Of a stretch of 64,000 bases of DNA, positions 25,000 to 33,159 are shown piece after piece. The notes below the pieces were generated by a model. The model saw only the letters and a list, made by a program, of their open reading frames with translations. It had not been told where the DNA came from and ran no database searches. This DNA comes from Streptomyces sp. NBC_00878 (GTDB taxonomy: Bacteria; Actinomycetota; Actinomycetes; Streptomycetales; Streptomycetaceae). Each line of letters starts with the position of its first letter. Position 1 is the stretch's first letter. The stretch is from NCBI RefSeq assembly GCF_026341515.1, contig NZ_JAPEOK010000001.1, positions 1,488,001-1,552,000 on the forward strand. Reading direction: 5' to 3'. Made by a program: the position numbers and the translations under genes.

Positions 25000-25056
25000 G
25001 GGCCGTCGTCCCCCCTCTCCGCGGCTGTGCGGTACGGCTCGCGGCCGGCCTGTTCC

Positions 25057-25116
25057 ACCGGCGGTGCGACCGGCGGCGGGACCGGCGGCGGGACCGGCGG
25101 CGGGACCGGCGGTACG
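25057..25116. repeat. Five tandem 12-bp units (ACCGGCGGCGGG type)
   Basis: Three identical units ACCGGCGGCGGG (25069-25104) are flanked by ACCGGCGGTGCG (25057) and ACCGGCGGTACG (25105). If the upstream GTG at 25212 is used, they encode the GPAA repeats in the N-terminus of the deacetylase/GT2 protein; otherwise they are 5' untranslated. Confidence 0.85.
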
Positions 25117-25449
25117 AGGCTCATCCGGTCGCCTCGTGGGGCCGTGTTCGGGGTCGTTCTTCTCCAGCCGTGAACGTTGACGCGCGACGCGCGAAGGGTT
25201 GTCTTCTTCCACTGCCGGATGGGGCTGGCGCTACGCATGCTGCGCGAGTCTAGCCACAGCTTTGCGACCGCACGGCCGCAACAGCGAGCCTCACAGAAAC
25301 GCGGCGAATGCTGTCACGACCGTGAGTGCCTGGCGCCCGGTCCTCGTCAACTGGCAAGAGGGGCAAGCGTTTTCGGTAGCTGCCGAGGTGGCGGGTTTTA
25401 GGGCCTACTGTGTGGCGCACGGGTCGAACCGACATGGTGCCGATGCCCC
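25117..25449. other. Intergenic region between divergent envelope gene and DUF6493-like remnant
   Basis: Apart from a possible N-terminal extension of the minus-strand gene (to 25212), no frame here has a good start. The stretch 25250-25400 is AT-richer than average (CTAGCCACAGCTTTGCGACC) and likely holds the divergent promoters. An in-frame TAG at 25399 blocks any 5' extension of the remnant, whose family members are normally much longer. Confidence 0.4.
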
Positions 25450-26897
25450 GTGGCTGAGCTGGGCACGTCCCCGGACGCGGTCACCGGGACGGATGCCGTC
25501 GCCGAGGCGTACGCCGACGTGCTGCCCGCCGTGCCCGAGCCCCGCCCGGTGCCGGGCCCCATCGCGACGGCTGCCGAGGTCGCGCAGGAGGTCGCGGCGG
25601 TCGTCGCGAACGACCAGGACGTGGTGGCGTTCGAGCGTGCCCTGGACGGACTGGTCCGGCACGCCCACCTCGACCGGACCGCACTGGCCGACGCGCTGAG
25701 GCCGGTCATGCGCAGGGAACCGAAGAGCAAGGTCGACTGGGTGCAGTCCGACCTCTACGACGTGGCGCGCGCGGTACGTGGCGACGAACCGCGAGGCCGG
25801 GCCGCCCTGATGCTCCGGGCCGTCCACCTCAACCGGACCACCCCGAGCCGCAGCCACTCCCTGGCCGGCTCGATGCTCGCGTCACGCCTGGCCGAGGCGA
25901 TGGACGTCATCGAGTCCGGCACCCAGCCGTTCCTGCTGGCCGTGCCGACCCTCGCCACCGGCGCGCTGGACGCCGCCGTACCGATGGAGCGGATCTCGGC
26001 ACTCGACGAACTCGGTGTCACCCCCGCGCCCGTCGACCTGGCCCAGGCTCTGCTGCGGGTCACACCGACCACGGACCAACAGGTGCTCCGCGCGGCCGAG
26101 TCACTCGCCTCCGACGCCGGACAGCGGCTGGCGCGCTGGCTGCGCGAGGGCGGCCCGGCGCACCAGGACGCGGAGCCGAAGGGATGGCCCCACCGCAAGC
26201 CGCCGAAACCGGCGTCGCAGGGCTGGTGGACACCCGCACGCCCCGGAGTCGTCATCGATCCCCCGCTCCCCCAGGTCGCGGCGTCCCTGATCGGCCCGTA
26301 TGTCGGCAACTCGGGCCTGGCCGACCCGATGGCACCCTTCTGGGTGGCCCAATTGCCGCATCACCGTGAGGAGTTGATGGCACGCGACTACTTCGAGCCG
26401 CGCATGTCCCAACAGCGGTGGCCCCGCAACCTGCCGTACGTCGTGGAGTCCGGCGGTCCGGCGGTCCGGCGGGTTACTCGGTGCACCTCGCGCTCGCGTT
26501 CGGGCTGATCTGGCAGATGGATGGCGGCGCGGTGGTGGACGCCGTGCTGGTACTCGCCGCACGGAAGCAGCTGGACACAGGACTGCTCGGACGGCAGTTG
26601 GAGGCGCTGCTGAATCACGGGTGGCCCTACGCGGACAAGGCAAGCGGCTCGCTGCGGGCTGTCGCCGAGACAGGCGCGTACGCCACCGTGTGGTCCGTAC
26701 TCGAAGCCGCTCTGCCCGGTCTGCTGGGCGACGGCACCCCGGTCCGGGGCACGGGGGCCCTGCTCGCGCTCGCCGTCGAGTGCGCGTCTCGGTGCGGGGC
26801 CAAGGGAGAGATCGCCGAGGTCACGGCGCTGGCCGACCGCAAGGGATCGAGCCGGACGGCGAAGAACGCCAGGCTGCTGCGCGACGCGTTGGGCTGA
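25450..26897 (+). pseudogene. DUF6493-like protein remnant, frameshifted by an 8-bp duplication
   Basis: A GTG-started frame (25450-26508) and a second frame ending at 26897 together form one roughly 480-residue alpha-helical protein. The first reads NLPYVVESGGPA and then turns to Arg-rich nonsense (VRRVTRCTSRSRSG); the second frame resumes GYSVHLALAFGLIWQMDGG. The cause is visible: GGCGGTCC is duplicated at 26452-26467, and removing one copy restores GGPAGYSVHLALAFG. Similar Streptomyces proteins (my family recall, DUF6493/DUF7824-like) are usually far longer, and an in-frame stop just upstream shows the N-terminus is also missing. I therefore treat it as a decayed gene. Such proteins often sit near SWIM zinc-finger/MoxR genes, absent here. 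Confidence 0.7.
26452..26467. repeat. 8-bp tandem duplication causing the frameshift
   Basis: GGCGGTCC occurs at 26452-26459 and again at 26460-26467. One copy more or less changes the reading frame of the surrounding gene, so it is both the lesion and a possible slippage site. Confidence 0.85.
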
Positions 26898-26903
26898 GGG
26901 GAC

Positions 26904-26935
26904 GACGGTCCCGCCCGCGTACGGGCGGGACCGTC
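26904..26935. terminator. Bidirectional hairpin between convergent genes
   Basis: GACGGTCCCGCCCG (26904-26917) and CGGGCGGGACCGTC (26922-26935) pair perfectly around CGTA. It lies 7-8 bases from both converging genes (ends at 26897 and 26943), an ideal two-way terminator. Confidence 0.85.
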
Positions 26936-26942
26936 GCCGCGG

Positions 26943-29132
26943 CTACCGGGCCGGTGTCCCGTCGGACATCGGGCTCGGTGCCGAAGCCGCGGCCGGAGCC
27001 GGTGCGTAGCCGGTGGGCAGGGCGGTGAAGGTTCCCCGGCCCTGCGTCCGGCTGCGCAACCGGGTCGCGTAACCGAACAACTCGGCCAGGGGCACGGTGG
27101 CGGTGATCACCACCGTGCCCGCTCCCGTCCCCGCCCCCATGCCTGCTCCCGCTCCCCCGCGCGTGGTGGAGTCGGAGACCCGCCCGCGCCGCGCGGCCAG
27201 GTCGCCGAGCACCCCGCCCACGGAGTCCTCGGGCGCGGTGACCGTGACCTCGACCACCGGTTCCAGGAGGACCATCGCGCTGGCGCGCAACGCCTCCCGG
27301 AGCGCGAACCGCCCGGCCGTCCGGAACGCCATCTCCGAAGAGTCCTTCGGATGAGTCGCGCCGTCGGTCAGGACGACCCGCAGTCCGGTCACCGGATGAC
27401 CACCGAGCGGCCCTTCACTCAGCGCGTCACGGCAACCGGCCTCCACCGCCCGGACGTACTCCTGCGGTACGCGACCGCCGACCACGACCGACCGGAACTC
27501 GAAGCCCGTCGCACTGTCACCGGCCGTGCCGGAGGCAGTCGGCAGCGGCTCCACATCGAGGACGACATGCGCGAACTGCCCCGCGCCACCGTCCTGTTTG
27601 ACGTGCCGGTGGACATGTCCGGTGACCCCGCGTACGACCGTCTCCCGGTACGCCACCTTCGGCCGGCCGACCCGGACGTCCAGCCCGTGGGCGCGCCGGA
27701 TCTTCTCCACCGCCACCTCCAGATGCAGTTCGCCCATGCCGGACAACACGGTCTGACCGGTTTCGGGGTCGGTTCGTACGACCAGCGAGGGATCCTCCTC
27801 GACCAGCCGTGTCAACGCCGACACCAAGCGGTCCGTGTCCGTACGGGCACGGGCCTCGACCGCGACGGAGACGACCGGTTCGGCCGTGGTCGGCGGTTCG
27901 AGGACCAGCGGAGCCCCGGGCGCGCACACGGTCGCACCGGCGCGGACGGCCTTCAGCCCGACCACCGCGACGATGTCCCCGGCCACGGCCCGATCCAACT
28001 GGGCGTGCCGGTCGGCCTGGACGCGCAGAATCCGCCCGATCCGCTCGGTACGCAACGCGCCCGCGCCCGCGCCACACACAGCCACGGCCTCTCCCTTCCG
28101 GATCGTTCCCGAGTACACACGCAGGTAGGTCAGCCGCCCGGTGGCGGTGGCGTTCACCTTGAACACCAGCGCCGCGAACGGAGCCGCGGGGTCGGCGACC
28201 CGCTTCTCCTCTCCACTGTCCAGGTCCCCGTCCCGCTCTTCTGCCCGGACACCGCGCACGGCGGGCACGTCCAACGGCGAGGGCAGGTACGCCACCACGG
28301 CGTCCAGCAGCGGTTCGATCCCCCGGTCGCGATAGGCCGAGCCGCACAGCACGACCACACCGTCACCGGTACGGGTCAGGTCGCGCAGCGCGCCTTCGAG
28401 GGTCCGCGCGGAGAGGGCGGACTCCGCGCAGAACTCCTCCAGCGCACCGGGATGGAGTTCGGCGACGGCTTCTTCCAGCACCCGACGCCGCCGCCGGGCC
28501 TCGTCGAGCAGGTCGTCGGGTACGGGGCCCTCCTCGACCGAGTCACGGCCGTCGGCCCAGACCAACGCCCGCATACGCGGCAGATCGACGACCCCGATGA
28601 ACCCGTCCTCCACGCCGATCGGCATCTGCACGACCAGCGGGGCCGGATGCAGCCGCTCCCGGATCGACGCGACCGCCGCGTCGAGATCGGCGCCTGCCCG
28701 GTCCAGCTTGTTGACGAAGGCGATGCGCGGCACGCCGTACCGGTCGGCCTGCCGCCACACCGACTCGCTCTGCGGCTCGACGCCCGCGACGGCGTCGAAC
28801 ACCGCGATCGCTCCGTCGAGCACGCGCAGCGACCGCGCGACCTCATCGGAGAAGTCGACGTGCCCGGGGGTGTCGATGAGATTGATCCGATGCCCATCCC
28901 AGGCACAACTCACCGCCGCGGCGAAGATGGTGATCCCACGGTCACGCTCCTGGGAGTCGAAGTCCGTGACGGTCGTGCCGTCATGGACCTCACCGCGCTT
29001 GTGCGTGGTCCCGGTGACATACAGGATCCGCTCGGTGACGGTGGTCTTCCCGGCGTCGACATGGGCCAGGATGCCCAGATTACGGACGGCGGTCAGCGGG
29101 TTGACGAGATCGCGGTGCAGTTCGGTACGCAC
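26943..29132 (-). CDS. Elongation factor G paralogue (EF-G2-like translational GTPase)
   Basis: The product is 729 residues from the GTG at 29132, with GAAAGG upstream; this start places the GTPase domain at once ([14 protein letters not shown]). G motifs are all present: G1 [10 protein letters not shown]2 RDRGIT, G3 DTPGHVDF, G4 NKLD. Domains II-V follow, with [22 protein letters not shown] in domain III and a Gly/Ala-rich tail after TTRGGAG. It resembles EF-G more than OtrA/TetM-type protection proteins but differs from housekeeping fusA, which sits in a ribosomal operon. A 24-codon upstream ORF and a WhiB7/WblC-like promoter suggest induction by translation inhibitors; this regulation is inference. 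Confidence 0.9.
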   Translation of the reverse strand: MRTELHRDLVNPLTAVRNLGILAHVDAGKTTVTERILYVTGTTHKRGEVHDGTTVTDFDSQERDRGITIFAAAVSCAWDGHRINLIDTPGHVDFSDEVARSLRVLDGAIAVFDAVAGVEPQSESVWRQADRYGVPRIAFVNKLDRAGADLDAAVASIRERLHPAPLVVQMPIGVEDGFIGVVDLPRMRALVWADGRDSVEEGPVPDDLLDEARRRRRVLEEAVAELHPGALEEFCAESALSARTLEGALRDLTRTGDGVVVLCGSAYRDRGIEPLLDAVVAYLPSPLDVPAVRGVRAEERDGDLDSGEEKRVADPAAPFAALVFKVNATATGRLTYLRVYSGTIRKGEAVAVCGAGAGALRTERIGRILRVQADRHAQLDRAVAGDIVAVVGLKAVRAGATVCAPGAPLVLEPPTTAEPVVSVAVEARARTDTDRLVSALTRLVEEDPSLVVRTDPETGQTVLSGMGELHLEVAVEKIRRAHGLDVRVGRPKVAYRETVVRGVTGHVHRHVKQDGGAGQFAHVVLDVEPLPTASGTAGDSATGFEFRSVVVGGRVPQEYVRAVEAGCRDALSEGPLGGHPVTGLRVVLTDGATHPKDSSEMAFRTAGRFALREALRASAMVLLEPVVEVTVTAPEDSVGGVLGDLAARRGRVSDSTTRGGAGAGMGAGTGAGTVVITATVPLAELFGYATRLRSRTQGRGTFTALPTGYAPAPAAASAPSPMSDGTPAR

Positions 29133-29331
29133 GGCCCATGGCCTTTCAGGATGATCCAGAAGGGGTCGGCGCGATTCCCGGACGAACGGGCCATGACCTA
29201 CGGGCACTTCCGCACCGGCACGCCCGAACAGACGCAACCGCGACGGGATGCGCGTGCGGGGCGGGCGAGGGAGCGTACGGAGATCAGGCGTTCGTGTTCG
29301 TCAGGACAATCCGGTCACGGCCGCGCAGCCG

Positions 29332-29406
29332 TCACCGGACACCCGAAGACACGAGGATCACCTCGTACCGCGACAGGGGAACAACAACAGCGGTGCGGTA
29401 ACGCAT
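29332..29406 (-). CDS. 24-residue upstream ORF in the EF-G paralogue leader
   Basis: An ATG at 29406 with GAGGGGAG nine bases upstream opens a short frame starting MRYRTAVVVPLSRYEVIL and ending at TGA (29334-29332), about 200 bases before the EF-G paralogue start. It begins about 58 bases after a predicted transcription start. Short translated leaders ahead of ribosome-protection or ribosome-modification genes commonly sense stalled ribosomes, as in erm and WhiB7 regulons. Whether this one is translated, and whether stalling matters, is not shown by the sequence. Confidence 0.5.
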   Translation of the reverse strand: MRYRTAVVVPLSRYEVILVSSGVR

Positions 29407-29470
29407 GGCCGGGCTCCCCTCATTGGTCACGGGGCGCGCCACGGTGATGCGCGGCGCGCGGTGTGGGGCG

Positions 29471-29508
29471 AGTCTAGGGAACAGGACGGGGGCGGGGCAC
29501 TGGATTTT
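29471..29508 (-). promoter_or_regulatory. Candidate WhiB7/WblC-type promoter for the EF-G paralogue leader
   Basis: On the minus strand an AAAA tract (29508-29505) is followed by TCCA, a GTGCCC -35-like hexamer (29500-29495), an 18-base spacer and TAGACT as -10 (29476-29471). An A-rich element just upstream of the -35 is the hallmark of WhiB7/WblC-dependent promoters. It lies inside the end of the DUF429 gene and 65 bases before the upstream ORF. Confidence 0.5.
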
Positions 29509-30334
29509 CCTTGTCACGCCGCTGCTCCGGGCGGGCGGGCGCGATGATGGTCGGGGCGCTGCCGGGCGGCACGAGGCTGTCTCCGCCGAGTACTTGGCAG
29601 CGTGCCGAGCCGTGCCGGGACCACAGAGCGGCCGTCCACGCGCAGAGCAGGGCGTCGATGAGGTCTTCGCGGTGCTTGTAGTCGGCGTCCCGTTGAGGTG
29701 AGGGCTCGTCGAGCAGTTGCCGGGAGACCGGGTGGGAGGCGAGCAGGAGGGGCGGATCGGCGGTGGCCAGGCCCGCCATGCGCCCGATCAGCTTGTCGCA
29801 TTCCGTTGCCCGCACGGCTCGCCACTCCGCCGTCGGCACACGCGCCGGCCGACGTTTGTACGTGGGCCGCTCCTGGTCGTATCCCAGCTCGGAGGCCCCG
29901 ACCAGCGTCGTGTACGGATAGCACTCGGACATGACAAGACCGCCCGTCGGGGGTCCGTCCCTGCCGTCGTCGTAGACCCAGCGGTTCTCCTCCAGACCTG
30001 CCCGTAGGAGCACGCCGGCCCGGCGGGGAGTGCCCTGGTTGGTGCTGTTCGCGCTCACCTTCCAACGCCCGTACCGTTGGCCGACCTCCCGCTCGCACGA
30101 CCGCTGGCCTGCCGGATTGTCGACGACCAGCGGCGCGTCGACGAAGACCAGGGTCGATCCGTCGACGGCTGTCCTGGCCAGCCATGCCATCGTCTCCTCG
30201 GGCCCGCGGGTCCAGCCGCATTCGAGCACCACGCCGCGACGGTCGATGGCGGCCACGCCGGTCTCGTTGGCCTTGGCACGCGTTCCGCCCTGCGCCCAGG
30301 CGAGGTCGATGCCGATGAACCGCTCTATCCCCAT
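29474..30334 (-). CDS. DUF429 family protein
   Basis: The 286-residue product starts at ATG 30334. The N-terminus FIGIDLAWAQGG followed by ETGVAAID, then FVDAPLVVDNPAGQRSCEREVG and the C-terminal HREDLIDALLCAWTAALW, are typical of DUF429, a RNase H-fold-like family of unknown function. No signal peptide. A -10-like TACTAC sits six bases before the ATG, so the message is probably leaderless. It is divergent from the DUF952 gene with 59 bases between. No role can be given from context. Confidence 0.87.
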   Translation of the reverse strand: MGIERFIGIDLAWAQGGTRAKANETGVAAIDRRGVVLECGWTRGPEETMAWLARTAVDGSTLVFVDAPLVVDNPAGQRSCEREVGQRYGRWKVSANSTNQGTPRRAGVLLRAGLEENRWVYDDGRDGPPTGGLVMSECYPYTTLVGASELGYDQERPTYKRRPARVPTAEWRAVRATECDKLIGRMAGLATADPPLLLASHPVSRQLLDEPSPQRDADYKHREDLIDALLCAWTAALWSRHGSARCQVLGGDSLVPPGSAPTIIAPARPEQRRDKENPVPRPRPVP

Positions 30335-30340
30335 GGGTCG

Positions 30341-30387
30341 GTAGTACCAGACATCCCGTCGCCCTCGCGTGGAGGAGCGGCTATAAC
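30341..30387. promoter_or_regulatory. Back-to-back leaderless-type -10 elements
   Basis: On the minus strand TACTAC (30346-30341) ends six bases before the DUF429 ATG (30334). On the plus strand TATAAC (30382-30387) ends six bases before the DUF952 ATG (30394). Transcription would begin at or next to each start codon. No good -35 was found for either. Confidence 0.55.
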
Positions 30388-30393
30388 CGGACC

Positions 30394-30771
30394 ATGATCT
30401 ATCACGCCGTGCCGCTCGGTGACTGGACCACCGATCCCGACCAGCCGTACGCCCCGGCTTCCCTCGCGGAGGACGGTTTCGTCCACTGCTCCCCCGACGA
30501 GAAGACCACGCTGGCCGTCGTCAACGCCTTCTACCGAGACGCGCCGAGGCCGCTGCTGGCCCTGCTCCTCGACGAAAACCGGCTCACCGCGAGGTGCATA
30601 CGGGAGGCGGCCGATCCATCGCCGCCGCCGGGGGTCGACGACGGCGTCCTGTTCCCGCACGTGTTCGGCCCGATCAACCGCGACGCCGTCGAACGCGTAC
30701 TGGAGATCCAGTGGGATGAGGAAGGCCGGGCGACGGGGTTCGAGGAAGCGCCTACTCGGCCTCGGCCTTGA
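30394..30771 (+). CDS. DUF952 family protein
   Basis: The 125-residue product starts at ATG 30394 with no ribosome site but a suitably placed -10, consistent with leaderless translation. The opening IYHAVPLGDW, then EDGFVHCSPDEKT and the C-terminal LFPHVFGPINRDAV, are the DUF952 signature; the family has a glutathione S-transferase-unrelated small alpha/beta fold and no assigned biochemical role. The 3' end overlaps the convergent oxidoreductase remnant by 20 bases. Confidence 0.88.
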   Translation: MIYHAVPLGDWTTDPDQPYAPASLAEDGFVHCSPDEKTTLAVVNAFYRDAPRPLLALLLDENRLTARCIREAADPSPPPGVDDGVLFPHVFGPINRDAVERVLEIQWDEEGRATGFEEAPTRPRP

Positions 30772-31005
30772 GTTCGGCGACACGGACAGGACCGCCGGTG
30801 GTGACCGACTGGATGGCGGCCATGGCGATGGACAGTGCGGCGCGCGCGTCCTCGCCAGTGGCGGAGGGGGTGCGCCCGGTACGGACGCTGTCGGTGAAGT
30901 CGGCGAGTTCGGCGACGTACGCGTCGTGGAATCTGTCGCGGGCGGCGCGGAAGCCGGGGTCGTAGCGGCGGTTGAAGCCGATAGGGAGTGACGCGGCGTC
31001 GTCAG
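30752..31005 (-). pseudogene. Gfo/Idh/MocA oxidoreductase remnant with internal deletion
   Basis: The frame has no start codon and is bounded upstream by an in-frame TGA. It reads IGFNRRYDPGFRAARDRFHD and then AYVAELADFTDSVRTGRTPSATGEDARAALSIAMAAIQS to a TAG at 30754-30752. The first part matches the middle region of myo-inositol dehydrogenase-type enzymes (GFNRRFDP), and the second their extreme C-terminus; the catalytic centre between them is gone. With the neighbouring TIM-barrel and LacI genes it indicates an inositol- or sugar-catabolic locus in decay. The short direct repeat CGTCAGGGCGT at 31000 and 31021 marks the left junction. Confidence 0.75.
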
Positions 31006-31022
31006 GGCGTCAAACAGCACCG

Positions 31023-31805
31023 TCAGGGCGTGAAGGCCGAGCGGAACCTCTCCAGGGCGAGGTCGCTGTCGCTGGACGCCCAGGCCTCCATGGCGACGGT
31101 GCCCTCGTAGCCGAGGTCCACGAGGGCGCTCGCGACGGCCGGGTAGTTGATCTCCCCGGTCCCCGGTTCGCAACGGCCGGGTACGTCGGCGACCTGGATC
31201 TCGCCGATCAGGCCCAGGCCGTGGGCCCGGCGGACCAGTTCGACGAGGTTCCCCTCGCCGATCTGCGCGTGGTAGAGGTCGAGGTTCATCCGCAGCCCGG
31301 GGCGGTTCACGGCGGCGACCAGCGCCAACGTGTCGGCGGCTCTGGCGAACGGCACCCCGGGGTGGTCCACGGCGGTGTTGAGGTTCTCCAGCGTGAAGGT
31401 GACTCCGGCGCTCTCGCCCAGCTCCGCGAGGCGGGTGAGTGTGCGGTGGGCGGCGATCCACATCTCGCCGGTGGGCTCGCCGGTCACGGGCACCACCGGC
31501 AGTCCCTCGCCGTCCAGGCCTGTGCCGTGCAGGTTCAGCCGGGGGCAGCTGAGCTGCTCGGCCGCGCGGATCGACTCCTCGGCGGTGCGCAGGAGTTCGG
31601 CCGCTCCGTCCTCGTCGGTGAGGCTGCCGCGGATGTAGCCGGTCATCGAGGAGAACTCGGCCGGGGTCCGGGCGAGGGCGTCGAGGTCGTGCCGGGTCCA
31701 GTCCCAGATCTCGGCCTGGAAACCGGCGTCGTGAATGCGCCGTGCCCGCTCATGGATCGGCAGGTCCCGGAAGACCATCTCGGCACAGACCCCCAACGTG
31801 AACAT
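31023..31805 (-). CDS. TIM-barrel sugar isomerase/epimerase (hydroxypyruvate isomerase-like)
   Basis: The 260-residue product starts at ATG 31805 after GAGAGGACGAGC. It has the AP endonuclease/xylose isomerase-like barrel: MFTLGVCAEMVFRDLP, AGFQAEIWDW, NLHGTGL, FTLENLNTAVDHPGVPF (metal-binding Glu), LRMNLDLYHAQIGEGN, IQVADVPGRCEPGTGEINY and VAMEAW. This pattern is that of hydroxypyruvate isomerase and related sugar isomerases using a divalent metal. It follows a perfect LacI palindrome and is divergent from a LacI gene. The adjacent dehydrogenase is a remnant, so the pathway may no longer function. Confidence 0.9.
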   Translation of the reverse strand: MFTLGVCAEMVFRDLPIHERARRIHDAGFQAEIWDWTRHDLDALARTPAEFSSMTGYIRGSLTDEDGAAELLRTAEESIRAAEQLSCPRLNLHGTGLDGEGLPVVPVTGEPTGEMWIAAHRTLTRLAELGESAGVTFTLENLNTAVDHPGVPFARAADTLALVAAVNRPGLRMNLDLYHAQIGEGNLVELVRRAHGLGLIGEIQVADVPGRCEPGTGEINYPAVASALVDLGYEGTVAMEAWASSDSDLALERFRSAFTP

Positions 31806-31846
31806 CGCTGCTCGTCCTCTCTCGGTTCGCCACGGGCACACCCGAC

Positions 31847-31858
31847 TAGAACGTTCTA
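31847..31858. promoter_or_regulatory. LacI-type operator TAGAACGTTCTA
   Basis: The perfect 12-bp palindrome with a central CG lies 42 bases upstream of the TIM-barrel start. Central-CG palindromes are typical LacI-family operators, and a LacI gene is adjacent. Confidence 0.75.
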
Positions 31859-31925
31859 TATTCAGTCGGGAGTAGCAGTACGCCAGCCGCCGAGGCGCCG
31901 TGTCAAGTTCAGGACGACCCGGATC

Positions 31926-31937
31926 TAGAACGTTGCA
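31926..31937. promoter_or_regulatory. Second, imperfect LacI operator TAGAACGTTGCA
   Basis: It shares TAGAACGTT with the perfect site 79 bp away (centre to centre) and lies upstream of the LacI gene, so it may serve autoregulation or looping. Confidence 0.55.
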
Positions 31938-32014
31938 GCTCTCTCCGACCAGCGCGTTTCCCCTTGGTCTACGATCGTCGGCGGAAGCACACACCTCGAC
32001 CGGGGAGGCCGACG

Positions 32015-33049
32015 ATGCCAGCGACCCCCGTGGTCCCGGACGGAAAGCGGCCGACCCTCGCCGACGTGGCGGCCCGGGCCGGTGTGTCCACGGCGTTGGT
32101 CTCCATCGTGATGCGCGAGGCGAAAGGCGCCAGCGCGGCGACGCGCGAGCGGGTGCTCAAGGCCGCGCGGGAGATCGGCTACCGGCCCGACTCCCGGGCG
32201 CGGTTGCTGCGCAGCAACCGCTCGCGTCTGCTCGGGGTGCAGTTCGGTCTCCAACAGCCCTTCCACACCGACCTCGTGGAGGGCATCTACGCGGCCGCCG
32301 AGCCCGCCGGCTACCAGGTCGCCCTCAGCGCCGTCGCCCCCAGCCGCGGTGAGCGGCAGGCGGTGGAGGCGCTGCTCGGCGACCGCTGCGAAGCCCTGAT
32401 CCTGCTCGGTCCGCAGGCCCCTGCCGCACGGCTCGCCGAACTCGCGGCACACCTGCCGGTGGTCTCCGTGGTCCGGCGGCTGCGTCCGGCCGCCGCCGGT
32501 GTGGACGTCGTGCGCACCGCCGACGACGCGGGTGCCCGCCAGGCCGTCGATCATCTGGTGGCCCTCGGCCATCGCGACATCGCCCACATCGACGGCGGCC
32601 GGGCACCGGGCGCCGCCGACCGACGCCGGGGCTACCGCACGGCCATGAACGGCCACGGTCTCGCCGACCTCGCGCGCGTGCTGCCCGGCGGCCTGACCGA
32701 GGAGGACGGCGCCACGGCCGCCCGTACTCTCCTCGACGTCCGGCCGCGGCCCACCGCCGTCCTCGCCTTCAACGACCGCTGCGCCACGGGCATCCTGGAC
32801 ACCTTCCTGCGCGCCCGCGTCCCCGTACCCGACGAGGTCTCCGTGGTCGGCTTCGACAACAGCCACCTCGCCCGCCTCGCCCATATCGACCTCACCACCG
32901 TCGGCCAGGACATCCCCCGCCTCGCCGAACTCGCCGTCGGCCGGGCCGTCGCACGGCTGGAGGGCGAGGAGCCGTCCGGTACGGATACGGTCATCGCCCC
33001 GCGTCTCGTGACCCGCGGCACCACGGCGGCACCGCCGCACGGCGTCTAG
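32015..33049 (+). CDS. LacI-family transcriptional regulator
   Basis: The 344-residue product starts at ATG 32015 with GGGGAGG upstream. The HTH is at residues about 12-60 (TLADVAARAGVSTALVSIVM, then IGYRPDSRARLLRS). The periplasmic-binding-like effector domain follows, with GVQFGLQQPFHTDLVEGIY, DDAGARQAVDHLVALGHRDIAHIDGG, AVLAFNDRCATGI and VSVVGFDNSHLARL. It is likely to repress the divergent TIM-barrel gene through TAGAACGTTCTA; the inducer is presumably a sugar or polyol. Confidence 0.94.
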   Translation: MPATPVVPDGKRPTLADVAARAGVSTALVSIVMREAKGASAATRERVLKAAREIGYRPDSRARLLRSNRSRLLGVQFGLQQPFHTDLVEGIYAAAEPAGYQVALSAVAPSRGERQAVEALLGDRCEALILLGPQAPAARLAELAAHLPVVSVVRRLRPAAAGVDVVRTADDAGARQAVDHLVALGHRDIAHIDGGRAPGAADRRRGYRTAMNGHGLADLARVLPGGLTEEDGATAARTLLDVRPRPTAVLAFNDRCATGILDTFLRARVPVPDEVSVVGFDNSHLARLAHIDLTTVGQDIPRLAELAVGRAVARLEGEEPSGTDTVIAPRLVTRGTTAAPPHGV

Positions 33050-33093
33050 CCGGTCGTACGTGGTGAAACGACCGAGCCGGTCGTACCTGGTGA
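33048..33093. repeat. 19-bp direct repeat at the LacI gene end
   Basis: AGCCGGTCGTACGTGGTGA (33048-33066) recurs at 33075-33093 with one mismatch (C for G), period 27 bp. It starts in the LacI stop codon. Function unknown. Confidence 0.75.
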
Positions 33094-33159
33094 GGCGCCT
33101 GAACGCATCGGTCAGGAATCGAGAAGCGCCGCCCCCGAGCCGCGGCTAGCGTGACCGTC

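Noticed and set aside
25057..25116. 12-bp repeat array as a possible iteron origin or regulatory array
   Set aside because: Units are contiguous, GC-only and in a possible coding extension; no replication gene is nearby.
26943..29132. Tetracycline-resistance ribosomal protection protein (OtrA/TetM)
   Set aside because: The G-domain wording ([34 protein letters not shown]) follows EF-G, not OtrA; kept as an EF-G paralogue.
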